Shown: in pieces, positions 35,181-44,284 of the stretch | Position numbering within the stretch: position 1 is the first letter of the stretch | Layout of the letters: the number at the start of each line of letters is the position of its first letter | Assembly (NCBI GenBank): GCA_021373255.1 | Contig: JAJFTD010000041.1 | Coordinates: forward strand, 26,516-90,515 | DNA: 64,000 nucleotides | Direction: 5' to 3' | DNA from: a bacterium | GTDB taxonomy: Bacteria > Armatimonadota > UBA5829 | Made by a program: the position numbers and the translations under genes | The notes under the pieces: generated by a model | What the model was told of the DNA's origin: nothing | The model's input: only the letters and a program-made list of their open reading frames with translations | Database searches by the model: none

Positions 35181-36035
35181 ATGGGACAATATCTCGGACT
35201 TTTCTTTGCAAACGGGGTGGTAATAGGGAGCATTTATGCCCTGATTGCGCTCAGTTTTAATGTAATATACTCAACCACGGGCATAATCAACTTCGCCCAG
35301 GGTGAATTTGTGATGATAGGCGCGCTTACCACTGCGTGGCTGCATGTGGCTATGCATCTTGCAATGCCGCTTGCAATACTCGCAGGGGTATTCACCGCAG
35401 CCGTGGTGGGGCTGGCATGTTACCTCGTTGGCCTGCGACCCGCAAAGGGAGCCTCACCCGTTACCTATATCATCATCACAATCGCCATCTCAATTATCCT
35501 CAAATCACTGGCGTCATTCGTATGGGGCACCGATCCATACACACTTCCAAAACTGGTGCAGGGTGGCGTGAGGATCGGTGCGGGTGAGGTGGACAAACAC
35601 TCGCTGCTGGTGATTCCCGTCGCGGGTATGTGCATGCTTCTGCTGGTGTTGTTTTTCAGATACACTCGCGTAGGGCTCAACATGCGCGCGTGTGCCGAGA
35701 ATAAGGAAGGCGCCAGGCTCTGTGGTATAAGCGTGAACAACGCATCTGCGGCATCATTCGCTCTTGGAGCTGCGCTGGCTGGGGTGGGTGGAGTGATGAT
35801 CACGCCTATCCTGAGCATGCAGTTCGATGCCGGAATGATGATGGGCATAAAAGGATTCTCCGGGGCAATTCTGGGTGGATTTGGCAATCCTATAGGTTGT
35901 GTTATCGGCGGGTTGATGGTCGGTGTGATCGAACAGTTCATCTGCTATTTTAGTTCTGGGTATAAGGATATACTTGCGCTGGTGATCGTTGTTGTTCTGT
36001 TACTTTTACGGCCAAGGGGGATACTGTCAAGATGA
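35181..36035 (+). CDS. livH: Branched-chain amino acid-type ABC transporter permease LivH
   Basis: 284 residues with about eight membrane helices. Family sequences: GSIYALIALSFNVIYSTTGIINFAQGEFVMIGA near the N-terminus, the EAA-like segment MRACAENKEGARLCGISVN and FSGAILGGFGNPIGCVIGGLMVGVIEQF. With LivM it forms the inner-membrane channel of a HAAT-family importer. It begins the operon livH-livM-GH130-livG-livF-livJ-paaK. The stop overlaps the livM start by 4 bp. The substrate could be branched-chain amino acids or an aromatic acid. Confidence 0.93.
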   Translation: MGQYLGLFFANGVVIGSIYALIALSFNVIYSTTGIINFAQGEFVMIGALTTAWLHVAMHLAMPLAILAGVFTAAVVGLACYLVGLRPAKGASPVTYIIITIAISIILKSLASFVWGTDPYTLPKLVQGGVRIGAGEVDKHSLLVIPVAGMCMLLLVLFFRYTRVGLNMRACAENKEGARLCGISVNNASAASFALGAALAGVGGVMITPILSMQFDAGMMMGIKGFSGAILGGFGNPIGCVIGGLMVGVIEQFICYFSSGYKDILALVIVVVLLLLRPRGILSR

Positions 36036-37078
36036 TGGCGAAGTATCCTCGATCTAAGCCGCTGTGGAAGCTCTATATCGGCCCAATGATTATGGCGCTG
36101 GCGGTTGCGGCGTTTCCTATGATCGCGAGAGGCGACTATTCGTATCTGCTCGACCTCGGCAGGCTGTGCGGGATATATGTAATTATAGTATGCGGCCTCA
36201 CGCTGCTAATGGGCTACACGGGCCAGATATCGCTGGGGCATGCAGGGTTCTACGCTTTAGGAGCTTATATCCCAGCGGTGCTCATATCTGCGTTCCACTG
36301 GCCGCTGTGGGCGGCTGTTATTGGTGGAATACTGGGGACCGCAGTGATATCGCTGCTGATCGGTTCGTCGATTTTGCGATTGCAGGGCAATCACCTCGCG
36401 CTTGCGACGCTGGCTGTGGGCATAATTATTGGAGAGGGTGTCTCCAAGCTCGCTATCACAGGAGGAGCAGACGGTTTATTCGGCCTGCCGCAGATAACCC
36501 TTTTCGGGCTGCTTACGCGACCTGAGGTGAGGGTGTTGGGCATCAAGATCAGCCAAGGAGTGCTGCAGCTTTACTTCATCTGGGCGGTAGTGGTGGCATG
36601 CATCGTGTGGGCGGTGCAGCTTATCGAGTCGCCCGGTGGCCGGAGTCTGAGGGCTATTCACGGTGATGAGCAGGCAGCGGAATCTTTGGGGATTAACACA
36701 TTCGCATTAAAGGTAAAGGTGTTTGTGGCCTCATGCGTACTTGCGGCTATTGCGGGTGTGTTGTTCGCATTCGTTCATGCCGAGGGGAATTTGCTTCCCG
36801 AAGAGTTCGGCTTGATGATGAATGTGCAGCTTGTGATGATGGTCGTGATCGGCGGAATGGGGAGCATCTGGGGCAGCGTAGCCGGCGGGGTCATATTGAC
36901 CGTGCTCCACGAGGTAATCGCATTGATCGGCAGCGCGGCGGGTGCAGCGGACACATCCCGCATAGAACACCTGATCTTCGGAGTAATGCTGGCGTTGATC
37001 CTGATATTGTCGCCATCTGGCTTGATTCCAGGCCTAAAGCGTGCCACCACAAGGATAATTGAGTTGAGATCGAAATAG
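36032..37078 (+). CDS. livM: Branched-chain amino acid-type ABC transporter permease LivM
   Basis: 348 residues. LivM signatures: YVIIVCGLTLLMGYTGQISLGHAGFYALGAY, GNHLALATLAVGIIIGEG, LRAIHGDEQAAESLGINTFALKVKVF and LMMNVQLVMMVVIGGMGSIWGSVAGGVILT. About nine or ten membrane helices. It pairs with LivH. ATG 36032 overlaps the livH stop (ATGA). The GH130 gene follows after 13 bp, an unusual insertion point between the permease and ATPase genes. Confidence 0.93.
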   Translation: MMAKYPRSKPLWKLYIGPMIMALAVAAFPMIARGDYSYLLDLGRLCGIYVIIVCGLTLLMGYTGQISLGHAGFYALGAYIPAVLISAFHWPLWAAVIGGILGTAVISLLIGSSILRLQGNHLALATLAVGIIIGEGVSKLAITGGADGLFGLPQITLFGLLTRPEVRVLGIKISQGVLQLYFIWAVVVACIVWAVQLIESPGGRSLRAIHGDEQAAESLGINTFALKVKVFVASCVLAAIAGVLFAFVHAEGNLLPEEFGLMMNVQLVMMVVIGGMGSIWGSVAGGVILTVLHEVIALIGSAAGAADTSRIEHLIFGVMLALILILSPSGLIPGLKRATTRIIELRSK

Positions 37079-37091
37079 GGGGAGCTGCGGA

Positions 37092-38054
37092 ATGTCTGAT
37101 GGACCGTTCACGAGGGTACTTGATAGACCGTTGATAACCCCGGCTGACGTGCCGGTAAAAGCTAATGCAGTGTTTAATCCCGGCGTGGTGGAGCTGGATG
37201 GCGAGGTGCTCCTGCTGCTGCGGGTGGAGGTTAGGCGCGGCATCTCCGAAATTCGTGTGGCTCGGAGCAAGAATGGTGTGGACCGGTGGACGTTTGATGA
37301 ACGTGCACTTCTGGAGCCCGATATGGAAGAATATCCCTACGAAGAATGGGGATGTGAGGACACCAGGGTTACCCAGGTGGGTCCCAGAGAATGGATCATT
37401 GCATACACGGCTTATTCGCGCTATGGTCCTGCGGTTGCGCTGGCTCGCACATCGGATTTCGTGACGGTTGAGAGGCTTGGCACCGTTCTCTCGCCGACAA
37501 ATAAAGATGCGGCGCTGTTCCCTGAGACGTTTGACGGTCACTGGCTGTTGCTCCACCGGCCGGTTACAGGTGGCCAGGAGCATATATGGTATGCCAGTTC
37601 GCCGCAGGATTTAACATATTGGAGCCAACCCGGAGTGCTGATCCCTGAGCGAGGCGGACCATGGTGGGACGGCTTGCGGATAGGTGTAGGCGCGCCGCCC
37701 ATCAAGACCGACCGCGGCTGGCTGCTGATCTACCACGGTGTAAAAGAAGCCGCCGGGCATCCGGTATACCGCCTGGGCCTTGCGCTGCTTGACCCGAAAA
37801 ACCCGCGCAAGATGATAGCGCGCGCATCGGATTGGTGTTTTGGACCTGAGGTCGGCTATGAACAATACGGGCTTGTGCCGAATGTGGTCTTCACCTGCGG
37901 CACTCTCACTCGTGGTGATGAGATATGGATGTACTACGGTGCCGCGGACACATCAGTAGGTCTAGCCACAGCCAAGCTGGAAGACCTTACGGATTTTGTA
38001 ATTATTAACGATTACCTATGCACCGTAGGCCGAACCAAAGGAACACTTTTCTGA
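37092..38054 (+). CDS. GH130-family beta-mannoside phosphorylase/hydrolase
   Basis: 320 residues with a five-bladed propeller pattern: NAVFNPGVVELDGEVLLLLRVE, EYPYEEWGCEDTRVTQV (with the conserved Asp of GH130), WIIAYTAYSRYGP, KDAALFPETFDGHWLLLHRP, PWWDGLRIGVGAPPIKTDRGWLLIYHG and YGLVPNVVFTCG. GH130 enzymes phosphorolyse or hydrolyse beta-mannosides such as Man-GlcNAc or mannooligosaccharides. The specific acceptor cannot be read. No signal peptide, so it is cytoplasmic. Its place inside a Liv transporter operon is odd and may point to a glycan-linked substrate or an insertion by rearrangement. Confidence 0.88.
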   Translation: MSDGPFTRVLDRPLITPADVPVKANAVFNPGVVELDGEVLLLLRVEVRRGISEIRVARSKNGVDRWTFDERALLEPDMEEYPYEEWGCEDTRVTQVGPREWIIAYTAYSRYGPAVALARTSDFVTVERLGTVLSPTNKDAALFPETFDGHWLLLHRPVTGGQEHIWYASSPQDLTYWSQPGVLIPERGGPWWDGLRIGVGAPPIKTDRGWLLIYHGVKEAAGHPVYRLGLALLDPKNPRKMIARASDWCFGPEVGYEQYGLVPNVVFTCGTLTRGDEIWMYYGAADTSVGLATAKLEDLTDFVIINDYLCTVGRTKGTLF

Positions 38055-38104
38055 TTGTAGATTTTTGATTGAAGATTGTAGATTGCCCCCGTCATTTCGA
38101 CTAT

Positions 38105-38141
38105 TGACTCCCGGACCTCCGGACTCCCGGACTCCCGGACT
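38105..38141. repeat. GGACTCCC tandem tract between the GH130 gene and livG
   Basis: Degenerate tandem copies of an 8-nt unit (GACTCCCG). It is preceded by a TTGATTGAAGATTGTAGATT-like direct repeat at about 38052-38082. Confidence 0.7.
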
Positions 38142-38150
38142 GTATCTATT

Positions 38151-38891
38151 ATGCTTGAGGTAAAAAACTTAACTAAATCTTTCGGCGGCCTGCGGGCTGT
38201 GGACGATGTGAGCTTCACTATTGATGAGGGGAGCCTCACCGCTATCATCGGGCCGAACGGCGCGGGGAAGACCACGCTGTTCAACCTGATCGCAGGTGCC
38301 CTGCCGCCTACCGGGGGCAGTGTGAAATTTATGGGCAAGATCCTCCCTCCATCGCCGCATAAGGCCGCAAAGCGCGGCATCGCACGGACGTTTCAAAACG
38401 TTAAACTGTTTCATGAGATGACTTTGCTTGAGAACGTGATGTGCGCGTGGAACTCCGGGCCATTCCTGCTGGACTCGATATTGCCAAAGCGTTACCGTGA
38501 GACCGAGCGCCTGAGAATGAAGCACGCGTGTTATTTGCTGGAGGATATGGGCTTGGGGGCTGATCGCGACACCAGGGCTGGCGACCTACCGTTTGGAAAG
38601 CAAAGGCTCGCTGAAATTGCGCGGGCAATGGCGCTGAAACCAAGTGTCCTGCTCCTTGACGAGCCTGCCGCAGGCTTGAACCGAACCGAAGGCGCGTCTC
38701 TCGCCAAGATCATCAGGCATATAGTGTCCAGTGGGGTTACGGTGCTGCTGGTTGAGCATGACATGCAGCTCGTGATGAACCTGGCTGAGCGGGTGATTGT
38801 GTTGGAAAGTGGCGCATTGATTGCGGATGGTCCGCCCAGTGTAGTTAGCCGTGACCCACGAGTGATCCAAGCCTACCTGGGGGTCGCGTGA
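38151..38891 (+). CDS. livG: ABC transporter ATP-binding protein LivG
   Basis: 246 residues. Walker A GPNGAGKTT, the LivG-type GIARTFQNVKLFHEMTLLENVM Q-loop region, a signature region reading AGDLPFGKQRLAEIARAM, Walker B VLLLDEPAAGLN, and the C-terminal ALIADGPPSVVSRDPRVIQAYLG. The family signature is usually LSYGQQRRLEIARAL; here the first part is LPFGKQRL, as often seen in LivG. It energises transport through LivHM. The stop overlaps the livF ATG by 1 bp. No strong ribosome site is seen before its ATG, which follows a repeat tract. Confidence 0.92.
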   Translation: MLEVKNLTKSFGGLRAVDDVSFTIDEGSLTAIIGPNGAGKTTLFNLIAGALPPTGGSVKFMGKILPPSPHKAAKRGIARTFQNVKLFHEMTLLENVMCAWNSGPFLLDSILPKRYRETERLRMKHACYLLEDMGLGADRDTRAGDLPFGKQRLAEIARAMALKPSVLLLDEPAAGLNRTEGASLAKIIRHIVSSGVTVLLVEHDMQLVMNLAERVIVLESGALIADGPPSVVSRDPRVIQAYLGVA

Positions 38892-39598
38892 TGCTTAAAG
38901 TAGTGAATATGAGCGCGGGCTATGGCAAGCTTGTTGTAGTGAAGTCTGTTTCTTTGAATGTGCAGCGCAACGAGGTTGTGGCGCTGGTCGGTGGAAACGG
39001 CGCTGGAAAGAGCACTTTGCTGAGGAGCATCACGGGATTGATCGGTGTGAGCGAAGGGCGTGTGTTTCTTGGTGACAAGAACATCACCGGCAAGCCTGCC
39101 GAGAAGATTGCGAAGATGGGCCTGTCGCTGGTGCCGGAGGGCAGGGCGCTATTTCCGGCGATGACGATTCTTGAGAATCTGAAAGTCGGGTTGAACGCCG
39201 GCCGGGCTTCGCGTTCTGAGGCGGAATCCCGCTTCGATGCCGTGTTCGAACTGTTTCCTGATCTGAAAAAACGCACAGGCAGCAGAGCAGGGGACTTGAG
39301 CGGTGGACAGCAGCAGATGCTGGCGCTTGGTCGAGCCTTGATGAGCGCGCCCGATATATTGTTGCTGGACGAGCCCTCAACGGGACTCGCGCCCGTGCTG
39401 GTGGCTGAGCTGTTTGAAAAGATCGCCATAATGAAGCAAACCGGAATGACAATCCTCCTGGCTGAGCAAAACGTTCACAAAGCCCTGGACGTGGCCGACC
39501 GAGGTTATGTAATCGAGAATGGTCGCATAGTGCTGGAAGATACAGGGCCAGCCCTGAAGTCATCCGAAAGAGTCCAAAAAGCCTACCTGGGAGTCTAA
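38891..39598 (+). CDS. livF: ABC transporter ATP-binding protein LivF
   Basis: 235 residues from ATG 38891 (a GTG 3 bp earlier is possible). Walker A GGNGAGKST, KMGLSLVPEGRALFPAMTILENL (LivF mark), signature LSGGQQQMLALGRAL, Walker B ILLLDEPSTGLAP, H-loop LLAEQNVHKAL. It forms a heterodimer with LivG on the cytoplasmic side of LivHM. The gene ends before 146 bp of repeats that precede the binding-protein gene. Confidence 0.94.
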   Translation: MLKVVNMSAGYGKLVVVKSVSLNVQRNEVVALVGGNGAGKSTLLRSITGLIGVSEGRVFLGDKNITGKPAEKIAKMGLSLVPEGRALFPAMTILENLKVGLNAGRASRSEAESRFDAVFELFPDLKKRTGSRAGDLSGGQQQMLALGRALMSAPDILLLDEPSTGLAPVLVAELFEKIAIMKQTGMTILLAEQNVHKALDVADRGYVIENGRIVLEDTGPALKSSERVQKAYLGV

Positions 39599-39603
39599 AT
39601 ATA

Positions 39604-39723
39604 GGTCTGATGGTTAGATGGCCTAATGGTTTGATGGTTGGGAATTGCTGGCCCAACGTTTACCTATGATCAGGTGAGTAAGACATGCAACGCATTAACG
39701 CACAACGCACTAACGCTCAACGT
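39604..39723. repeat. Two short-repeat families between livF and livJ
   Basis: 39604-39643 holds complement units of the CCATCAAAC family (GGTCTGATGGTT, TGGTTTGATGGTTGGG). 39687-39723 holds the ACGCA family (CAACGCATTAACGCAC, AACGCACTAACGCTC). Confidence 0.7.
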
Positions 39724-39744
39724 AAACAAAGGAGAGGAAAGTAA

Positions 39745-40887
39745 ATGAAAAACCTGGCAAGAATCATTGTACTGGCTATTGTGGTTTCTATCCTCGTGTC
39801 ATCAATGGCTTACGCGGGCAAGGAGATCAAGATCGGCGGAATCTTCGCACTATCCGGCAAGGCAGCGCAGGTGGGCATTCCCACTAAGCAGGTTGCGGCT
39901 ATGGTAGTGGACGAGATCAACAAAAAGGGCGGTATTAATGGCTCCAAGCTCAAGCTCGTAGTTGCTGATACCCGTTCCGAACCCTCGCAGGCTGTGGTGG
40001 CGATGAAAAAACTGATTCAGAGAGACAGAGTTTCAGCTATCGTCGGCCCCACCACCACGGGTGAGATTATGGCATGTATTCCCACTATCCAGGCTTCCAA
40101 GATTCCTGTGGTTGCGTGTGTTGGTGGCGCTGCGCCGGTGACCCCGGTTCGCCCGTGGGTCTTCAAGAGCCCGCAGAAGAGCAGCTCGGCTGTCGCTCGA
40201 ATCTATATGTATTTGTCCAAGAAAGGCATTCACAAGATCGCTTTGCTCACCGCCACCGATAAGTTCGGCCAGGAAGGTGAGGAACTGTTGAAGCAGTTGG
40301 CACCGTCATACAAGATGAATATCGTCGCGCATGAGAAGTTTGACCCGACCGATGCCGATATGTCCGTGCAGGTTGGCAAAATTGCCTCAAGCAAGCCTAA
40401 GGCTATGATCGTGTGGACTATCGGTCCTGGGGGAGCTGTGGTTACAAAGAATGCCCGCCAACTCAAGGTTCCGTTCCAAATTGTGCAGTGCCACGGACAG
40501 CCTGACCCGACCTACCTGAAGCTCGCGGGTTCCGCTGCCGATGGTACTATTATGCCGTCCACCAAACTGATGGTAGCTAACCAGCTTTCTTCTTCGGACC
40601 GCCAAAAGAAGGTGGAACAGGCATTCGTTAGCGAATACAAAAAGAGAGGCTACGGACAGATGGGCACCCATTCGGGTTACGCATGGGATGCTATCGAGCT
40701 GATCGCCAACGCGATGAAGCGAGTCGGTACCAACCCTGCCAAGCTCCGTGCCGCCATTGAAAACACTAAAGATTACGTCGGTGTTAGTGGAATTTATAAT
40801 ATGTCCGCCAAGGATCACTGTGGTCTGAATTCAGATTCGTTGGTGATGATAACCGTCAAAGGCGGAAAATGGAAGATGATCAAATAA
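39745..40887 (+). CDS. livJ: Periplasmic substrate-binding protein of the Liv-type importer
   Basis: 380 residues with AAGGAGAGGAAAG before ATG. A signal peptide (IIVLAIVVSILVSSMAYAG) leads into the Peripla_BP_6 fold: EIKIGGIFALSGKAAQVGIPTKQVAAMVVDEINKKGGINGSKLKLVVADTRSEPSQAVVAMKKLI, VSAIVGPTTTGEIMACIP, IALLTATDKFGQEG and MGTHSGYAWDAIELI. It delivers substrate to LivHM. The adjacent PaaK suggests that arylacetic acids could be the cargo, but binding residues for amino acid versus aromatic acid cannot be sorted by eye. Its stop codon lies within an ACGCA repeat tract (40885-40920). Confidence 0.92.
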   Translation: MKNLARIIVLAIVVSILVSSMAYAGKEIKIGGIFALSGKAAQVGIPTKQVAAMVVDEINKKGGINGSKLKLVVADTRSEPSQAVVAMKKLIQRDRVSAIVGPTTTGEIMACIPTIQASKIPVVACVGGAAPVTPVRPWVFKSPQKSSSAVARIYMYLSKKGIHKIALLTATDKFGQEGEELLKQLAPSYKMNIVAHEKFDPTDADMSVQVGKIASSKPKAMIVWTIGPGGAVVTKNARQLKVPFQIVQCHGQPDPTYLKLAGSAADGTIMPSTKLMVANQLSSSDRQKKVEQAFVSEYKKRGYGQMGTHSGYAWDAIELIANAMKRVGTNPAKLRAAIENTKDYVGVSGIYNMSAKDHCGLNSDSLVMITVKGGKWKMIK

Positions 40888-40927
40888 CGCACAACGCAAG
40901 ACACGATAACGCATAACGAGGCATACC

Positions 40928-42214
40928 ATGACCGGATTCTGGAACGAAAAAGCAGAGACAATGTCGCGCGATGAGACCGCGGCACTTCAGTTAACGAAAT
41001 TGAAAGAAACCGTAAGCAGGGCATATGAGCGGAGCCCGTTCTATAAAGCGAAGATGGATGCGGTAGGGGTCAAACCCGGAGATATCGAGATGCTCGAAGA
41101 TATCCGGCACCTGCCGTTTATCGATAAGAACGATTTCCGCGACCAATATCCGCTGGGAATGCTCTGTGTGGACAGGCGTGAACTCAAAGAAATGCATATG
41201 AGTTCAGGCTCAACGGGCTCGCCTGTGGTAATGGCATACAATCAGCACGATTTGGATCAGTGGGCGGAATGCATGGCTCGTTGCCTTTATATGGCGGGTT
41301 TGGTCGGTGGTGACGCCATTCAAATCACACCATCGTTCGGTTTGTTCAACGGCGGGTTCGGCTTCTATCACGGCGCGCGCAAGTCAAATATGTTCATCAT
41401 CCCCGCCGGAGCAGGCAATACGCCGCGACAAATCAAGTTGATGAACGACTTCGGAGTGAAGGGCTTGATGGGCGTTGTCAGTTATGGCATCCGCATAATG
41501 GAAGTTCTGGAAGATCAAAAAAACGAGATTCCAACGCTAAAGGTCGGCATCTTCGGTGCTGAGACATTCAGCGACAAGATGCGCGAGAAGATCGAAAACG
41601 GTCTTGGTATAGAGGCATTTGATATTTATGGTATGACCGAGACCGGTGGCGTGAGCACTACAGGAATGGACTGCCACGCTCATAGCGGCATCCATATGTG
41701 GGAAGATCAGTACATCTGCGAGATCATCGACCCTGTAACAAGCAAAGCTGTGCCGGATGGTGAGCATGGGGAGGTTGTGTTTACCTCACTAAATCGCCAG
41801 GCTATACCAATCATACGCTTTAAGACTGGTGATCTTACACGCATCCTGACTCGAAAGAAATGCGACTGCGGCCGCACTTCTCTTCGCCTGGACCGCATCA
41901 CCGGCCGCAGGGATGATATGCTCATAGTGAAGGGTGTAAACTTCTTCCCGAAGCAGGTTGAGCAGGCCCTGATGGAGATCCCCGGTGTCTGCAGCCACTA
42001 CCAGATCATCATTGAGGAAGTGGACGGCGTAAAGGACGTGCGGATCAACGTGGAAGCCGAAGAGGGCGTGACCGGCTTTGTGGTCGAAAAGAAACTGAAA
42101 GAAGTCCTCGGCTTTAGCCCCAAGGGTGATGTCTTTAAGCCGGGTACCCTCCCGCGCCAGGAAGGCAAAGCCGTCCGCGTGTTCTACGACAGCGGAGATA
42201 AGAAGAGCAATTAA
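40928..42214 (+). CDS. paaK: Phenylacetate-CoA ligase family protein
   Basis: 428 residues, the standard PaaK length. Motifs: the P-loop MSSGSTGSPVVMAYNQ, FGAETFSDKMREKIE, DIYGMTETGGVSTTGMDCH, IIRFKTGDLTRIL, RLDRITGRRDDMLIVKGVNFFPKQVEQALM and the C-terminal KGDVFKPGTLPRQEGKAVRV. It activates phenylacetate or a related aryl acid to the CoA thioester with ATP. As the last gene of the liv operon it likely traps or activates the imported acid, as in anaerobes that place paaK with indolepyruvate oxidoreductase and liv genes; no iorAB is here. Confidence 0.92.
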   Translation: MTGFWNEKAETMSRDETAALQLTKLKETVSRAYERSPFYKAKMDAVGVKPGDIEMLEDIRHLPFIDKNDFRDQYPLGMLCVDRRELKEMHMSSGSTGSPVVMAYNQHDLDQWAECMARCLYMAGLVGGDAIQITPSFGLFNGGFGFYHGARKSNMFIIPAGAGNTPRQIKLMNDFGVKGLMGVVSYGIRIMEVLEDQKNEIPTLKVGIFGAETFSDKMREKIENGLGIEAFDIYGMTETGGVSTTGMDCHAHSGIHMWEDQYICEIIDPVTSKAVPDGEHGEVVFTSLNRQAIPIIRFKTGDLTRILTRKKCDCGRTSLRLDRITGRRDDMLIVKGVNFFPKQVEQALMEIPGVCSHYQIIIEEVDGVKDVRINVEAEEGVTGFVVEKKLKEVLGFSPKGDVFKPGTLPRQEGKAVRVFYDSGDKKSN

Positions 42215-42245
42215 GAGTTGAGAGTGAAGAGTTAAGAATTCTGAT

Positions 42246-42279
42246 GGCCCGAGTTAATGTCACTCGGGCCAATTTTTTT
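42246..42279 (+). terminator. Rho-independent terminator of the liv-paaK operon
   Basis: 9-bp perfect stem GGCCCGAGT / ACTCGGGCC with a 7-nt loop, then AATTTTTTT. Confidence 0.92.
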
Positions 42280-42337
42280 ATTACTATATTTATGTGAGGG
42301 TAGAATAACCGTGATGTGAATCATTGGAGTGTGTGCC

Positions 42338-43114
42338 GTGCCAATTGCACATGTCAACGGGACCAAAATCTATTACGAAACTGTAGGCGAGGGACGGGCG
42401 CTGGTGATGGTCCATGGACTGGGCGCGACGCATGCAATGATGCGTCCTCAAGTTGAATATTTCGGACAATCGCACATGGTTATTTGCCCTGATCTCCGTG
42501 GTAATGGCAGATCTGGACGACTTGATATGCCGGCTGGTGAGGTTCTGTGGGTCCAGTGCCAGGATATAGCGTCGGCATTGGACCAGCTTGGGGTTCTGCC
42601 GGTTGATCTTCTCGGGGTATCATATGGAGGCGTCTTTGCGCAGTTGTTCACCCACCTTTATCCAGATAACGTGCGGAGCCTGATCATAGTAGACAGTTTC
42701 TGCGACACGCGCCCTACAACACTCAAACGTTCACTGTTGAAAGCCATAACGAGTCTAGCCTGGGTTTACCATCTGCCTGCGTCACTGCTGGTGATGTGGG
42801 CGCAGTCGGCTTACGAGCGATGGCCTCTTGCTAGGGAAGAGGTGAGCAGAATTGTGCGGGAAGTCAGGCCCAGCGAAGCCATGTTGCAGCGCGCCGCTAT
42901 CTCGCACGTAAACTTTACCGGCTTCCTGCCCGGTATACGTGTGCCTACGCTTGGTGTTGTCGGTGACTACACCGATATCGGTGTAGAGTACATGCGCCAG
43001 GTGACGGACCTGATCCCAAACTCCCGCCTGGAGATCCTCCACGACTCATTCGACCCCAGCAACCTCTGCCAGCCCGAGCAATTTAATCACATACTAGATG
43101 AGTTTCTCAAATAA
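42338..43114 (+). CDS. Alpha/beta hydrolase-fold protein, possibly lacking the catalytic His
   Basis: 258 residues from GTG 42338, preceded by GGAG at 8 nt (an upstream GTG at 42329 is also open). Fold features: HVNGTKIYYETVGEGRALVMVHGLGA with the oxyanion region HGLG, PDLRGNGRSG, and the nucleophile elbow LLGVSYGGVFAQL (Ser in GVSYGG). The acid site may lie in VVGDYTDIGVEYM. Near the C-terminus the standard GH-x4-E-x-P-E pattern is represented by FDPSNLCQPEQFN, so the position of the catalytic His appears to be Asp; the nearest His is four residues earlier. Substrate unknown. It may be a divergent esterase or a non-hydrolytic relative. Confidence 0.8.
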   Translation: MPIAHVNGTKIYYETVGEGRALVMVHGLGATHAMMRPQVEYFGQSHMVICPDLRGNGRSGRLDMPAGEVLWVQCQDIASALDQLGVLPVDLLGVSYGGVFAQLFTHLYPDNVRSLIIVDSFCDTRPTTLKRSLLKAITSLAWVYHLPASLLVMWAQSAYERWPLAREEVSRIVREVRPSEAMLQRAAISHVNFTGFLPGIRVPTLGVVGDYTDIGVEYMRQVTDLIPNSRLEILHDSFDPSNLCQPEQFNHILDEFLK

Positions 43115-43116
43115 GT

Positions 43117-43431
43117 CTAGAAGTCCAGTTCTTCTTGCTCATCAGGTATATGGCCGTTGTAGAGCACGCCCTGCCGCGGCTCAGCCATCCAATCGGCCAC
43201 GGCATCTCGCCATCGCATGTAATGCGGCGTACCCTTGTGCGCAACAGCATCCTCAGTAGACTCATATGCTTCATAGAGCATAAATCGGGCATGATCATCA
43301 CGCATCTGCAATACATCAAACCGCAGGTTCCCAGGTTCCTTTACAGACTCGTGCGCATTCTCCATCGTGGCGTCAAGAAACTGATCAACCCGTTCAGGCT
43401 TCACGTGGACATAGACGATGTTAACATGCAT
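43117..43431 (-). CDS. Antibiotic biosynthesis monooxygenase (ABM/YgiN/LsrG-like) domain protein
   Basis: 104 residues, a single ABM ferredoxin-like domain: VNIVYVHVKPERVDQFLDATMENAHESVKEPGNLRFDVLQMRDDHARFMLYEAYESTEDAVAHKGTPHYMRWRDAV. This is the sequence pattern of YgiN/LsrG-type dimeric barrels that oxidise quinols or isomerise phospho-DPD. The substrate is not inferable. It is convergent with the hydrolase gene (2 bp apart) and downstream of the HAD phosphatase gene on the same strand, 15 bp away, likely one operon. Confidence 0.85.
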   Translation of the reverse strand: MHVNIVYVHVKPERVDQFLDATMENAHESVKEPGNLRFDVLQMRDDHARFMLYEAYESTEDAVAHKGTPHYMRWRDAVADWMAEPRQGVLYNGHIPDEQEELDF

Positions 43432-43446
43432 CTCTTGCTCCTCGCT

Positions 43447-44214
43447 TTATTCCACCACAATCTCCGCCACTGATCCCAACACGTGGGTGGGGCGGTAGGG
43501 GAATTTTGTTACCATATCCTCGGTGGTGACTCCGGTAAGCACCAGTATCGTTTCCAAGCCGCTTTCCATCCCAGCGACTACATCGGTGTCCATTCTATCG
43601 CCCACCATCACAGCTTCTTCTGAATGAGCGTCTAAAAATCTAAGCGCCGATCTCATCATCAGTGGGTTTGGCTTGCCTATAAAGTATGGTGCTACGCCGG
43701 TGGCTTTCTCTATCAATGCAGCCATCGCTCCGCACGCGGGTTCAATCCCCTTTTCGCTGGGTCCTGATGCATCCGGGTTGGTAGCGATAAAGCGAGCGCC
43801 TGCAGCCACTAGCCGCACAGCAGTTGAGATTTGCTCGTAACTATAATTTGTGGTTTCCCCGAGCACCACATAATCGGGATTGCGTTCGGTAAGCACATAT
43901 CCCACATCATGCATTGCGGTGGTAAGGCCGGTCTCGCCAATCACAAAAGCCGATCCACCCGGCATTTGTGTGTGGAGGAACTTCGCCGTAGCCATTGCTG
44001 ATGTGAACAGCCGGTCATGCGGCACATTCAGCCCCACAATTGACAAGCGGTGCGCGAGGTCGCGCGGAGTATAAATAGGGTTGTTCGTAAGCACGGCGAA
44101 CTTGGTGCCGTTCTCCAGCATCCGTTCGATAAACTGCTGCGCGCCAGGGATAGGGGTGCTCCCCCTGACCAGCACGCCGTCCATATCAAGTAGGTAGCTC
44201 TTGTTGTTACTCAT
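43447..44214 (-). CDS. NagD/AraL-type HAD-superfamily phosphatase
   Basis: 255 residues. HAD motif [22 protein letters not shown], motif [20 protein letters not shown], Lys motif [17 protein letters not shown], motif [29 protein letters not shown]. The class IIA cap holds [29 protein letters not shown]. Members of this group act on nucleoside monophosphates, p-nitrophenyl phosphate or 2-phosphoglycolate. The second residue before the DxD is typical (LDMDG). Probably cytosolic; co-transcribed with the ABM protein. Confidence 0.9.
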   Translation of the reverse strand: MSNNKSYLLDMDGVLVRGSTPIPGAQQFIERMLENGTKFAVLTNNPIYTPRDLAHRLSIVGLNVPHDRLFTSAMATAKFLHTQMPGGSAFVIGETGLTTAMHDVGYVLTERNPDYVVLGETTNYSYEQISTAVRLVAAGARFIATNPDASGPSEKGIEPACGAMAALIEKATGVAPYFIGKPNPLMMRSALRFLDAHSEEAVMVGDRMDTDVVAGMESGLETILVLTGVTTEDMVTKFPYRPTHVLGSVAEIVVE

Positions 44215-44284
44215 ATCCGGTACATGTTAGTCACACCCACCGGACATCCCTTCGACCAAAGTAGAGCCTAACGTCAGTCTGAAG

